DNA of 64,000 nucleotides from Mariprofundus sp. EBB-1 (GCF_003665155.1 NZ_RCFQ01000009.1:1-64000); one strand, 5' to 3'. Positions 46,560 to 56,116 are shown, numbered from the stretch's first letter. Numbers and translations: made by a program. Notes: generated by a model not told the origin, from the letters alone.

Positions 46560-48755
46560 CTATTCATCCAGTAATTGGCGTATCGTTTCACCAAGTTCAT
46601 CAATATTTACAGGCTTGGAAATCACAACATCTCCACTGAACGCCTGATCATGGCTCAGCACTTCACTCTTATCATAACCTGTTGAAAAAATAATTTTCAC
46701 ATCAGGCTGAATCTCTCTGATTCGCTTAACTGCATCAATACCACCAAGCTTTGGCATCACCACATCAACAATCGCAAGAGCGATATCATGCTTATTGTTC
46801 TTAAACACATCGATCGCTTCCAAACCGTCAGATGCCTCACAGATTTGATAATTCATGCTCTCAAGAATCTCTCTACTGCTTGCACGCACCATCTCATCAT
46901 CATCAACGATGAGGATTACCTCTCCATTTCCTGTCATGACTGGGCTGTCAGACGCATCGGCAACAATCTCTTTTAACTGCTGCATCGGCATATAAATATG
47001 AAAAGCTGTACCAATATCCAGGCTACTCTCTACTTCAATATAACCCTCATGCATTTTAATTGCCCCGAACACCATGGCCAAGCCAAGTCCTGTACCTCTA
47101 CCCTGTTCTTTAGTCGTAAAAAACGGATCGAAAATATGATCAAGCTGATCTTTGCCAATGCCACAACCATTATCTTCAACATTAAGCAGTGCATAATCTC
47201 CCACCTTAAAATACGGATTACTTTCTACAAAGCGATCGTCGGCATGAAAGACGTTCAATTTAATAGTAATCGACGGGTTCTCTGCACCCTCTACTGCATC
47301 ACGGGCATTATTGATCAAGTTCATCAACACCTGATGCAACTGGGTGACATCGCCAATCACCTGCATATCGTCAGAACAAAGCTCCTGATGCACCACAATA
47401 TTCTCAGGAATTGATGATCTCATAAATTTCACCATCTCTTTCACAAATGGTGTCAATGCTATTGGTTTCATCACCACCTCACCCTTGCGGGCAAACGTGA
47501 GTAGCTGCTGAATCATGTTGGCGGCTCTGAATGAGAGCGCTTCAACATCACTTAATTTTTGTGTTACATCGGGCATATCCTGAGTGCGCTTTTTCACCAG
47601 ATAGAGATTCCCGGTGATACCGGCCAGCATATTATTGAAATCATGCGCAATACCGCCCACCAGCGTGCCTACTGCTTCCATTTTTTGCGCCTGATAAAAC
47701 TGTTCCTGACTCTTTGCCAACGCCTCTTCCATCTTGTTGCGCTCTGTAAGGTCATGAAAAATAACAAGGCTGGAGTTATCATCTATCTTTGCCATGCTAA
47801 AAAGAATATCGCGTATGGTTCCATCTTTGCAGGTAACGTTGAATTCCAAGGGTCCAAATGCATCGGCACTATGCCGCGCCTTTTCAATAGCATCATCCCA
47901 CCCCTGCATAACTTGTTGCCGATACTCCGGGTCCGGATATGCACGTGGCCACCACGCTTCCAGGGTTGGAATATCAGCCAGTGTATAACCGAACATCTCT
48001 ACAAATTTCTCATTAAGCAGGGTGATGTTCTGGCCATTATCATTTACCGCCATGGGCAGTGGTGCAGAGTTGATCATTAAACGAAAACGTTCTTCTGTCT
48101 TTCTAAGCTCGGCAGTACGCTCAGCCACACGCAGTTCCAGATCATCATGCGCTTTCTGCAAGGCTTTCTCGTATCGTTTACGCTCTGCTTTCTCCTTCAT
48201 CAAATCCAGGGTGCGCGATGAGAGCGTATCGTACATATTCATTACGGTATCAATCAGCAGCTTCATAGAGCCGCTCATTTCGCGATCCGCCTGCTGCACT
48301 GCCTGCTCCAGTGTCAAACCGGAATCTACAGCCAGAATAGTCTTGGCCATGCGCTTATCGCTATCGAGAATATGATAGGCCAACCAGTGGGTCAGAAACT
48401 TCAGCACATCTTCAATCACCTCATCGAGTGATTTTGTACCCTCTTCTTCCTTTAATCTAAGTACCTGTGTGATAAAAGAGTCATGGGTATGCTGGTGACT
48501 GATAAATCTACTATCTGCTTTGAAATAGGGTTGCCAGATAGCCTCTTCTGCTTTGAAGTGATAGTCAGCGTATGCTGCCAGTTCATCAAAGACCTGATTT
48601 AATTTAACCGGCGCAGATTGATGCGCTAAATGTGCAGCGAGCAAATTTAACAGATGAACCAGCTGCTTATGCTGCTCATCAATGAGCGCAACACCGGTTT
48701 CAAAGTTCGCATTCCAGGGAAACACTTCGAAAAATTCAACTGCATCATTCTTCAT
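46560..48755 (-). CDS. Bacteriohemerythrin-PAS hybrid sensor histidine kinase
   Basis: The start is set at ATG 48755, preceded by GAGGGA at good spacing; the frame is open to 48884 but that extension is unlike the family. Residues 8-140 form a bacteriohemerythrin domain with all seven di-iron ligands: H29, H66, E70, H87, H91, H128 and D133. A coiled coil (about 195-245) leads to a PAS domain, HisKA with GGIAHDFNN, an ATPase domain with DNGCGIG and [10 protein letters not shown], and a receiver with the Asp in [12 protein letters not shown]. The 731-residue protein has no membrane segment. It should sense oxygen or a related diatomic ligand in the cytoplasm. No partner regulator is adjacent. 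Confidence 0.92.
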   Translation of the reverse strand: MKNDAVEFFEVFPWNANFETGVALIDEQHKQLVHLLNLLAAHLAHQSAPVKLNQVFDELAAYADYHFKAEEAIWQPYFKADSRFISHQHTHDSFITQVLRLKEEEGTKSLDEVIEDVLKFLTHWLAYHILDSDKRMAKTILAVDSGLTLEQAVQQADREMSGSMKLLIDTVMNMYDTLSSRTLDLMKEKAERKRYEKALQKAHDDLELRVAERTAELRKTEERFRLMINSAPLPMAVNDNGQNITLLNEKFVEMFGYTLADIPTLEAWWPRAYPDPEYRQQVMQGWDDAIEKARHSADAFGPLEFNVTCKDGTIRDILFSMAKIDDNSSLVIFHDLTERNKMEEALAKSQEQFYQAQKMEAVGTLVGGIAHDFNNMLAGITGNLYLVKKRTQDMPDVTQKLSDVEALSFRAANMIQQLLTFARKGEVVMKPIALTPFVKEMVKFMRSSIPENIVVHQELCSDDMQVIGDVTQLHQVLMNLINNARDAVEGAENPSITIKLNVFHADDRFVESNPYFKVGDYALLNVEDNGCGIGKDQLDHIFDPFFTTKEQGRGTGLGLAMVFGAIKMHEGYIEVESSLDIGTAFHIYMPMQQLKEIVADASDSPVMTGNGEVILIVDDDEMVRASSREILESMNYQICEASDGLEAIDVFKNNKHDIALAIVDVVMPKLGGIDAVKRIREIQPDVKIIFSTGYDKSEVLSHDQAFSGDVVISKPVNIDELGETIRQLLDE

Positions 48756-49003
48756 CAAGATTCCCTCACTTATTTGCATGGCATAGTTCTTCTTCAAGAC
48801 AACACATAAACATAAAAAAGTGTTTTGAAATATCCAGTTAAACAGATCTTGTGTCAATACGACGAGCACATATATGATGGACACAAATGAATAATATAAA
48901 TCACTTTTGCGTCTGGCACTTCAATAACCTGGTGTAATAACACACCATTACTGAATCCCATCTCCCACGCTATTGTTTTGAATGGCATCTCCCGACAGAA
49001 CAG

Positions 49004-49726
49004 CTACTTTCTTCCGCCCTCAAAATGCAGCACCCATTCACCGATATCGCGGTACACGCGCATGGGATTGTAAGGTTTTCTGACTCGAAATGGATTCAAC
49101 CACAGATTCTTAGAAATCAATTCAAAGTGATCGCAGGGCAGTGTCTTTATATGCTCTCCCCATTCGGCGGAGACAATGGATACTTGTGAATCATTATCTC
49201 CCTCCTGACTTTGAATATAACGGGCATACCTGCGTACAACCCACGGTTGCTCATCAAGCTTACGCGTGGCGCTATAACTTCTATAGACAACGCCCGGCAA
49301 ATCAGCGGTGCGCGCGTTGAACCTTTGCATGTTTTTTGTAGTCAGGGAGCGCACACCAGCCAACAATTTAAAGGGTGATCTGCAAGCACATACATAATCA
49401 GCCACGGAGGAGCCTCGGTGTGGCGTTACCAACGTGGTAAGCGTTGCTACTTTTTCCGCGCCATGCAAATGATTGATATAATAGCGCGCATCAAGCCCGC
49501 CCATCGAGTGCCCCACCAGATGCAGGGGGCCGGCTTCATCTTCAAGCTGAAGTGCCAGTGATTTGGCACGCTGTTCCAGACTACCGACAGGCGGGAGCCT
49601 TGGCACAATCACTCTCAAGCCCATGCTTTCATATAGCGACCGTACACCCTGAAAATATTCAATCCACAGCAGCTTACGAAACCCGAATAGCCCGTGGATC
49701 AATACGATTGTCGGCTGGTCATGCAT
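49004..49726 (-). CDS. Triacylglycerol-lipase-like alpha/beta hydrolase
   Basis: The first residues hold the oxyanion strand TIVLIHGLFG, and the nucleophile S74 lies in VGHSMGGLDARYYINHL, typical of bacterial lipases; TLVTPHRGSSVADY follows. Candidate acid and base residues lie in the C-terminal third (DNDSQVSIVSAEWGEH and CDHFELI). At 240 residues it is short. As called it starts directly on the core fold without a signal peptide and without a ribosome site. A 22-codon frame immediately upstream encodes a good signal peptide in a different frame, so the gene may be frameshifted at its 5' end. Confidence 0.8.
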   Translation of the reverse strand: MHDQPTIVLIHGLFGFRKLLWIEYFQGVRSLYESMGLRVIVPRLPPVGSLEQRAKSLALQLEDEAGPLHLVGHSMGGLDARYYINHLHGAEKVATLTTLVTPHRGSSVADYVCACRSPFKLLAGVRSLTTKNMQRFNARTADLPGVVYRSYSATRKLDEQPWVVRRYARYIQSQEGDNDSQVSIVSAEWGEHIKTLPCDHFELISKNLWLNPFRVRKPYNPMRVYRDIGEWVLHFEGGRK

Positions 49727-49787
49727 TGGGCACTACAAATAGATTGAAGCACAAAAAGATAGTCATAAATATCATGATTCTTCCCAT
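49719..49787 (-). CDS. 22-residue signal-peptide-like ORF overlapping the lipase start
   Basis: ATG 49787 is preceded by GGGGAGA at ideal spacing and reads MGRIMIFMTIFLCFNLFVVP followed by NA and a stop. The layout is that of a signal peptide: a basic residue, a hydrophobic core, and a small-residue end. Its TGA lies five bases inside the lipase frame. Either it is a short coupled leader, or it is the true N-terminus of the lipase displaced by one base. Confidence 0.4.
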   Translation of the reverse strand: MGRIMIFMTIFLCFNLFVVPNA

Positions 49788-49861
49788 AGTGAATCTCCCC
49801 TCTGTGGTTTATACGCAAGTGCTATACATCCATGCTCTTATACCAATAAAAACTGCGCAAT

Positions 49862-49895
49862 AAAAAAGTCGGATGATCAAACACCCGACTTTTTC
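49862..49895 (-). terminator. Intrinsic terminator of the small secreted protein gene
   Basis: AAAAAAGTCGG (49863-49872 region) pairs with CCGACTTTTT (49885-49895) around a 12-nt loop; both flanks are A/T runs, so it could work in both directions. On the minus strand it follows the small-protein stop by about 30 bp. Confidence 0.8.
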
Positions 49896-49922
49896 AAACC
49901 TACTGCATGGCTCAAATGGCTC

Positions 49923-50246
49923 TTACCAGAATTGCCACCACTCGCGTGCCTGGTCAATTTTTCGTCCAGCTTGATCCAGCGTGTTACCCACGTGATTAAG
50001 GCTATTGCTTACCGGGCCATGTGCAGAGCTACCTGCGGTATTCGACCGATTATCATTCTGCTCATGACGAAAGTCCCGACCGTCGTGTTCATCTTTATCA
50101 CCGTATCTATCATGATCTTTCTCAGAACCATCATCTTTATTCTCATATTTATCATGTTGTTTACTATTAGAATCAGCGTAACTACTACCTGCAAAAGTCA
50201 CGCTCATAAATGTTAATGCAATCAACACTGTGAATATTCGTAGCAT
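49923..50246 (-). CDS. Small secreted charged protein, unknown function
   Basis: The start is placed at ATG 50246, which has GGAGG at good distance; this gives 107 residues beginning with a clear signal peptide (MLRIFTVLIALTFMSVTFAG, cleavage near SYA-DS). The mature part is extremely hydrophilic, with runs of Lys, Asp, His, Glu and Arg (about 25-65), then a Ser/Asn-rich middle and an amphipathic, Trp-containing end (DQAREWWQFW). I recognise no family. A periplasmic or outer-membrane-associated location follows from the signal peptide. It has its own terminator. Confidence 0.7.
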   Translation of the reverse strand: MLRIFTVLIALTFMSVTFAGSSYADSNSKQHDKYENKDDGSEKDHDRYGDKDEHDGRDFRHEQNDNRSNTAGSSAHGPVSNSLNHVGNTLDQAGRKIDQAREWWQFW

Positions 50247-50362
50247 CAGAACCTCCAGATTTAAATAATGAAACAATAACTCAGTCAGCGAGTAACAACC
50301 AGAACGAGCTGGTATCAACATCATTCAAACAAGTAATTTATCCGCATTAAGGGCTAAAGTTT

Positions 50363-51874
50363 CTATTCATGGCCTTTATTCAAACAGGGCCATACATTGT
50401 TGGCACTAAGGAATTCAAGCCAGGGCTCATCGGGCCGTCGATATTGGCTAAGTTGTAGGGTAAGCACACGCAGGTCTGCATCAGAGATATCATTGGCAGC
50501 GCTCTGGCGTTGTTTGACCCGTTGTTCCAATACAGATCTTTCAACATCGAGCCAAAAGAAGTGCATCTGCACACCACATGTCTGCGCCAATTCATTCACC
50601 TGCTGACGGGATTCCGAATCCAAAAAGGTAGCATCAAGAATCACAGAGAATCCTGCCTCCAGTGCTGTCCGGGCATCAGCAAACATGCGTTGATATGTAT
50701 GGACATGCATCTCAAAGCTATACAAATCCAGATCAGGATAATCACTGGCGATGCGTTTGCGGGTAGCATCCGAGCGAATGATAATGGCGCGCTCCACACC
50801 ACAGCCCTGCAATGCCAGATGGCTTTTACCACTGCCAGAAAGACCACCAACAGCAAACAGTATCGCTGGTGATGATCGGCTATAACGCGCTGCAAGATCA
50901 AAATATTTCCGGGCCTCTTCATATTGCTGCTGACGTTCGGTTTCATCTGCCAGCTCCCTAGCCAATAAAATGAATACTTTGCCACGTACTGTGGCGCGAT
51001 AGAACAGGTAGAGATTGAGCAGGCTGAGCCCGGCATAATCACCGGAATGTTCCAGATATCGTGATAAAAATCTGAAGCCCAGATCAGGATGGCCATGTGC
51101 ATCGCAATCCATCACCAGAAAGGCGACATCATTCATGGTATCGATGATGCGGAAATCATCACTGAATTCGATACAGTCAAAGATCCACGGCGCATGATTG
51201 ATCAGGGTGATATTTTTCAGATGCAAATCACCATGGCATGGCCGAATAAACCCATCGGATTGTCGTTGCATCAACCTCTCTTTCTGATTATCCAGTACTT
51301 CTGTCGCAAAGCGCCTCAGCTCAAGCATGATCTTTGCATCCAGTGCATCACCAATATGCTGTGCAGCAATATCGAGATTGGTTTGAATATGATCAGCTAA
51401 CATCTGCGGATTACCGAATTCCGCTCTGCTTTGCTGTCCAGCATGAAAAGCCGCCGTATCCCGGGCCAGCACATCCATCCATGCCGGATCGAATTGATTA
51501 TCTTTCAAACGCTGATCCAGCAAGCCTGATTGATCGAACTGGTGCATTTTCACAGCATAGTCGAGTACCTTTCCCGAGCCATCCAGTTCTATACGTTCAC
51601 CCTTTTTGGTCAGTGCCACTACGTCCAGATAAATATCCGCTGACAGCCGACGGTTAAGTATTAACTCCTGCGCACAGTAAAACTTGCGTTTGGCCAGTGT
51701 AGAAAAATCGAGGAAATCGAGGTTTAACGGTTTCTTTAACTTATAAACATAAACACCTGTTAAAAAGACCCATGAAATATGGGTCTGAATCATCTCAATA
51801 TCATCAACTTCATGCGGGTATGTTTCAGGGCAAAACATAGCCTGAATATGTGCGGGTAGAGGTGACTTGTTCAT
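50363..51874 (-). CDS. Aminoglycoside-phosphotransferase-like / P-loop kinase two-domain protein
   Basis: The N-terminal half (about 1-320) resembles aminoglycoside/choline-type phosphotransferases, with a HGDLHLKNITL catalytic loop and IFDCIEFSDDFR in the place of the metal motif. The C-terminal half is a P-loop kinase with GGLSGSGKSHLA and RSDATRKRIA, similar to gluconate- or Zeta-toxin-type kinases. Such fused proteins are widespread, and their substrate is unknown; antibiotic resistance should not be assumed. I place the start at ATG 51874 (503 residues). A strong ribosome site lies 30 bp upstream and serves an overlapping 7-codon ORF. Confidence 0.85.
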   Translation of the reverse strand: MNKSPLPAHIQAMFCPETYPHEVDDIEMIQTHISWVFLTGVYVYKLKKPLNLDFLDFSTLAKRKFYCAQELILNRRLSADIYLDVVALTKKGERIELDGSGKVLDYAVKMHQFDQSGLLDQRLKDNQFDPAWMDVLARDTAAFHAGQQSRAEFGNPQMLADHIQTNLDIAAQHIGDALDAKIMLELRRFATEVLDNQKERLMQRQSDGFIRPCHGDLHLKNITLINHAPWIFDCIEFSDDFRIIDTMNDVAFLVMDCDAHGHPDLGFRFLSRYLEHSGDYAGLSLLNLYLFYRATVRGKVFILLARELADETERQQQYEEARKYFDLAARYSRSSPAILFAVGGLSGSGKSHLALQGCGVERAIIIRSDATRKRIASDYPDLDLYSFEMHVHTYQRMFADARTALEAGFSVILDATFLDSESRQQVNELAQTCGVQMHFFWLDVERSVLEQRVKQRQSAANDISDADLRVLTLQLSQYRRPDEPWLEFLSANNVWPCLNKGHE

Positions 51875-51897
51875 TATACTGCAGGGGCATACATCAT
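51874..51897 (-). CDS. 7-codon leader ORF ahead of the two-domain kinase
   Basis: AAGGAGGGG (51913-51905) sits 7 nt before ATG 51897. The frame reads MMYAPAV and stops with TAA, whose last base is the first base of the kinase ATG (TAATG). Such overlap normally means translation of the second gene depends on reinitiation after the first. Confidence 0.4.
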   Translation of the reverse strand: MMYAPAV

Positions 51898-52037
51898 TGT
51901 TTATCCCCTCCTTCAAATCGGTTGACTGATGAGATAATAATTTAGTTACACATCATCGGCAACGGCAAGCTGATGAGTAAAGCGCATAACATATGATGCA
52001 GTTGTCTTGTGCAGTGCCATCTTTTACAATCTCATCC

Positions 52038-52463
52038 ATGGCAATTGAACGTATCTATTATCGCGAACATAATTTCGTACTAACCCTTATTTATGGCAAG
52101 TTAAGCAATGCTGAACTTGCTGAACACGTCATTAAAATGCATCAGGAAAATGAGAAGGAATCAGCGTTAACTGAACTGGCTGATTGCAGGTATCTAACGG
52201 ATGTCTCTGAATTGAATGTAAATGGCATTGTACTTTCTGCCAGCATGGAAAAAGACCACCCACGCACATTTAATGGTCTGGGTGCAATTGTTGTAGCCCA
52301 TGATGCAGATCATATCTATGGGCTAGCGCGTGCCTACGCAGCCATCGCATCACAAGCCCGTATTGATTCCCATGTATATCGCAGCCTGGATGAAGCTATT
52401 GATTGGCTTGCAGTGAATCATTTAAAAGATGAGATTGTACATGCTTGTGAAAGGGTCGCCTGA
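52038..52463 (+). CDS. SpoIIAA/STAS-like small cytoplasmic protein
   Basis: From ATG 52038 this is a 141-residue protein; ATG 51993 would add 15 unconserved residues, and neither start has a strong ribosome site. The pattern of alternating strands and helices, with FVLTLIYGKLSNAELAEHV, ELADCRYLTDVSEL, GAIVVAHDADHIYGLARAYAAIA and a final YRSLDEAIDWL, recalls the SpoIIAA-like/STAS proteins that carry a similar terminal DEAxxWL motif. Function is unknown. It lies 81 bp before ald on the same strand. Confidence 0.6.
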   Translation: MAIERIYYREHNFVLTLIYGKLSNAELAEHVIKMHQENEKESALTELADCRYLTDVSELNVNGIVLSASMEKDHPRTFNGLGAIVVAHDADHIYGLARAYAAIASQARIDSHVYRSLDEAIDWLAVNHLKDEIVHACERVA

Positions 52464-52544
52464 GATTATAAGCATCCCTGCTATTTACGCACCTTCATTG
52501 AATAAACAGATCACTATACCTTTAAACCTTCGGAGGTTCATGCG

Positions 52545-53639
52545 ATGAACATTGGTTTACCCAAAGAGATTAAAAATGGTGAATTTCGTGTCGCACTAAC
52601 CCCTCTCCGTGTTGCAGCACTGGTAGGAGATGGACACCGCGTTGTCGTGCAGACATTGGCAGGAGCAGGCAGTGGCTTTACCGATCAAGCCTATATCGAT
52701 GCAGGGGCTGAACTGGTTGATGATGCAGCCTATGCATGGAATGTGGATCTGGTTGTGAAGGTCAAAGAACCACTACCTCAGGAATTTCAGTATCTACGTC
52801 CCGAATTAGGACTATTCACCTTTCTGCACCTTGCCGGAGAGCCGGATCTGGCCACCGAACTGCTAAATAAAAATGTACGTGCCATAGCCTATGAAACGGT
52901 ATGTCTGGCTGATGGAAGTCTGCCGTTACTGGCTCCCATGAGTCAGATCGCAGGTCGGGTGGCGATGCTATTTGCAGCGCATTTTTTGCAAAAAAACTGT
53001 ATGGGATCATTCAAAGGAAAAGGGAAACTGTTCGGAGGTATTGCAGGCATCCCAGCAGCCCGCGTTGTGATTCTTGGCGGTGGTAATGTTGGCCAACATG
53101 CCGCGCGCGTGGCGCTCGGGCTTGCGGCAGATGTCATTGTATTTGATCAAAATGAACATTGCCTGCAACACCTGGACCTTCTGTTTCAAGGCCAGCTGCA
53201 AACCCAGCTTTACAGCAAGAAAGCATTGCAGGAAAAGCTGGCAGGATGCGATGTACTCATTGGTGCAGCCCTGGTGCAGGGAGAACATGCACCTGAATTG
53301 TTAACGCGTGAGATGATAGCGATGATGGATAAGGGCAGCGTATTTGTTGATGTAGCGATTGACCAGGGTGGTATGAGTGAAACCAGCCGTGCCACCTCGT
53401 ATGATGACCCCACCTATGAAGAAGAAGGAGTCATCCATTGTTGCCTGCCCAACCTGCCTGCATCGGTTGCACAGAGCAGCAGTGAAGCATTGGGGGCAGC
53501 TTCGTTTCCCTATCTGAAAGAACTGGCGACTCTGGGTTTAGAAAAAGCCATCGCCGCTAACCCCGCATTGGCCCAAGGCGTAAACACATGGGATGGAGAA
53601 CTACGCCATGCAGGTGTAATCAAAGCCCTGGCTTTGTAA
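52545..53639 (+). CDS. ald: Alanine dehydrogenase
   Basis: Ald catalyses the reversible NAD-dependent deamination of alanine to pyruvate and ammonia. Substrate residues R15, K74 (VKVKEPL) and H95 (FLHLAGEP) are conserved, as is the nucleotide-binding GIPAARVVILGGGNVGQHAAR; DVAIDQGG and HCCLPNLPASVAQSSSEAL complete the signature. The length of 364 residues is normal. CGGAGG precedes the ATG at 9 nt. No nearby regulator of the Lrp/BkdR type was seen. Confidence 0.95.
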   Translation: MNIGLPKEIKNGEFRVALTPLRVAALVGDGHRVVVQTLAGAGSGFTDQAYIDAGAELVDDAAYAWNVDLVVKVKEPLPQEFQYLRPELGLFTFLHLAGEPDLATELLNKNVRAIAYETVCLADGSLPLLAPMSQIAGRVAMLFAAHFLQKNCMGSFKGKGKLFGGIAGIPAARVVILGGGNVGQHAARVALGLAADVIVFDQNEHCLQHLDLLFQGQLQTQLYSKKALQEKLAGCDVLIGAALVQGEHAPELLTREMIAMMDKGSVFVDVAIDQGGMSETSRATSYDDPTYEEEGVIHCCLPNLPASVAQSSSEALGAASFPYLKELATLGLEKAIAANPALAQGVNTWDGELRHAGVIKALAL

Positions 53640-53802
53640 ATTCGTATCTATCCGTAGTTGTTACCCTTGCTCATCAGCCATACCTCGAACTTTCCACAGC
53701 ATTTTTCATCATTTCATGCATATAGCTTTATCGACTGCTTTTACACATTGCAAAAAGCGTACTGACGGCTGTGAGCACGCCACCTCACTGATTCTTCAAC
53801 CC

Positions 53803-54564
53803 TCAAGCGTCATGTTTTTCGACGCATCGTTCAGAGATATCCATTACTCTGAATTCAGTGACCCGGTAGAACGAACAAAAAATATTTTGATGGGACACGA
53901 CCTCTACCTGCTTCCCGAATATGCAAGCCGCACTATTCAATAAAGCTTCAATATCTTCATGCCAATAACTATTCAGAAAGGGCTCTAATCGCGTAATAAG
54001 CCAACGCGTCAATGGAAAACGATATAACAAATGTGTTTCAGGCAACACACCATATTCTGTTATGATTAATGAACCACCTGCGCGCAATGTACGCATAGTT
54101 TCAGATAATGTATGAGCACGCGCTTCATGCGGCATTTCGTGCAATAAAAAAAACAATACAATGGCAGAAAAACTGTCGGATTTATAAGCTAAAGACTCAG
54201 TATTCATGCGTGTAGCCAGCAAGTCATGTTGATCGGCAGCCTTACTTTTAGCTAACGCCAGCTGCACTGGTGCCACGTCTGTGATATGCAAGGATAAAGG
54301 TTTCATCCGCTGGATTAAGTTCGGAGTAAGAGAGCCGTAAACACAGGTAAGTTGCAAGACACTTTCCAGTGGAGCTTGCTCTAATCGCAGCAAGGTAGCA
54401 TCCATCAGCTTTTTATATTGCCCAAATAAAATAGCATTAATGATCATCTGATGATCAAAAAACCACACTGCTTTGGGCCAGAGATATGCCCACCAATAAT
54501 GACGTACCAGATAGCCCGGCATGCCACCTTTAACATCACGATATAATTTAAACATACGTTTCAC
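53803..54564 (-). CDS. rquA: Probable rhodoquinone biosynthesis protein RquA
   Basis: The 253-residue protein is methyltransferase-like but has the altered signature of RquA: YWWAYLWPKAVWFFDHQ at 23-39, a modified SAM loop VLQLTCVYGSLTP at 69-81 in place of a DxGxGxG motif, ITDVAPVQL at 94-102 and LFFLLHEMP at 137-145. RquA converts ubiquinone to rhodoquinone, using SAM as amino donor, and enables fumarate respiration at low oxygen. The assignment rests on remembered family motifs; a diverged class I methyltransferase is the alternative. It is a single gene between ald (convergent) and the lipoprotein hydrolase. Confidence 0.72.
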   Translation of the reverse strand: MKRMFKLYRDVKGGMPGYLVRHYWWAYLWPKAVWFFDHQMIINAILFGQYKKLMDATLLRLEQAPLESVLQLTCVYGSLTPNLIQRMKPLSLHITDVAPVQLALAKSKAADQHDLLATRMNTESLAYKSDSFSAIVLFFLLHEMPHEARAHTLSETMRTLRAGGSLIITEYGVLPETHLLYRFPLTRWLITRLEPFLNSYWHEDIEALLNSAACIFGKQVEVVSHQNIFCSFYRVTEFRVMDISERCVEKHDA

Positions 54565-54763
54565 CTCTCAATCAGGCGCATTATATCTTCAACCTCAATA
54601 TCACTTGTATGCATTTCTAAAGACTTTTTCACTAAACCAGATCATGTATCAAAAGCGCTTTCCCAGACAATATTGACCTGATTAGCATCACCCCTATTTA
54701 AAGCTGCGTGATCATTATTCGCTCATTTCGCGAGCCTTTCTCCAGTATTCATCATCTAAAGTA

Positions 54764-56116
54764 TCATTCATCAACAGTCAGGACACGCTTCAAATCACAT
54801 CCCTCTGTTGTGAAGCATATCATAGCCTGTTCTAACTTTTCGTAATCAGGATTAAATGTCCCTCTGCGAAGATATAGATAACCGGGCTTCCCCTGATCAG
54901 TTAAGTATCTGGTATTTGTCTCTCCGAAAAAACTATGCTGCGACTCATTCTGGCACTTTTTAAAGGAGCCATCTTCCTTACCCTCGTAATATTTACAGCT
55001 TCGGTATTTGCCATTCACACCATAATGTTTATCTCCCGGCCCCATTGAAATACCTGTGTGGGCAAAGTTCGTAAACCTGTAGCTGGTACCATTATAATTC
55101 TGATCAAGATCCTTCATCTGCCGTGTTACAATATCTTTCTCACATGAAGCAGATGGCAATGCTTGCTTTTCAGTAAAGCGGGATTGATACCAGATAAGCG
55201 TGCGCTCAGAAACCATTCTATCGCAAAAAAAGTCGCGCGCCGCATACGGGTCAATGGTTTCATCATCGGCACTGACAGCCATCAAGACAGGTACATCCAG
55301 TGTATAGATACTGGATGTGAGATTTTTAGTGAGTTCATAAAATTCAGCGCCGGCATTGAGAGAGAACGACTCATATCGCGCGCCATCTCGCTCGCCTTTT
55401 TTATCCACCCAATCCATCACTCCTCTCAAATATGGTGATAGAAAAGCAAACTTACTTTTGGCTTTAACTGCCGCCGATAATAAAATAAGTCCTTTAATTT
55501 TTTCTGTGTTGCTCCCCTCTTTCATATAGTTCAGGGCCAATGTTGTGCCGGTAGAAAAACCAGCCAGATAGAGTTCCTTAATCTTATCCATCTTCTGAAA
55601 ACTATGAACACCATAGCTTGTAATACGCACCCAATCTTTATATGTCATGTCCAAGGTATCGCCTGAGACCGTGCCATGACCAGGCAGCAACACCGCCCGG
55701 ATTAATGCGCACGGATAGGCTTTATGCAAAGAGTCACTGATATTTCTCATCAGATAAGGTGAATCCGTTAAACCATGAATCAGCAGAAAACCTTTTCCAC
55801 CACCCAAAGCTGAATCCCAACACATGTTATTATCTTCTGCCGGCACCTGAAAAGGGCCACGCATTTTTGCAATTTCTTTACTACTATATCCTCCAAGATA
55901 AGGAGAAGTAGCCGCGCCATTCTGAAATCGAAGATCATCCAAAACCGATTGAATGTTTTCACGGCTCTCTTCAGCATAGGTTGAAAACGCAACCGAATCG
56001 TCAGGTACAGAAGCAGCCTTTCCAGTTGGCTTCATCCATGCCGGGTTGGAACTGCATGATGCCAGCAATACCAAACCGATGGTCATCAGGATGAATTTAA
56101 TCCTTGCGTTCGCCAT
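54764..56116 (-). CDS. Lipoprotein alpha/beta hydrolase
   Basis: A signal peptide ends in the lipobox LLASC (Cys 21), so the enzyme is lipid-anchored. The hydrolase core starts near residue 100 with GFLLIHGLTDSPYLM; the nucleophile motif is GFSTG, and later DDETIDP and AHTGIS regions are candidates for the acid and histidine. Several cysteines are spread through the C-terminal region (CEKD, CKYY, CQNE, CFTTEGC), suggesting disulfides in the envelope. The start is set at ATG 56116 with GGAGG nine bases upstream; ATG 56122 is possible. The substrate, probably an ester or lipid, is unknown. The OMPLA-like gene lies 149 bp upstream. Confidence 0.8.
   Translation of the reverse strand: MANARIKFILMTIGLVLLASCSSNPAWMKPTGKAASVPDDSVAFSTYAEESRENIQSVLDDLRFQNGAATSPYLGGYSSKEIAKMRGPFQVPAEDNNMCWDSALGGGKGFLLIHGLTDSPYLMRNISDSLHKAYPCALIRAVLLPGHGTVSGDTLDMTYKDWVRITSYGVHSFQKMDKIKELYLAGFSTGTTLALNYMKEGSNTEKIKGLILLSAAVKAKSKFAFLSPYLRGVMDWVDKKGERDGARYESFSLNAGAEFYELTKNLTSSIYTLDVPVLMAVSADDETIDPYAARDFFCDRMVSERTLIWYQSRFTEKQALPSASCEKDIVTRQMKDLDQNYNGTSYRFTNFAHTGISMGPGDKHYGVNGKYRSCKYYEGKEDGSFKKCQNESQHSFFGETNTRYLTDQGKPGYLYLRRGTFNPDYEKLEQAMICFTTEGCDLKRVLTVDE

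Noticed and set aside
54565-54763. Possible FNR box upstream of rquA
   Set aside because: Only weak TTGA-like and TGAT-like fragments without the symmetrical TTGAT-N4-ATCAA pattern.
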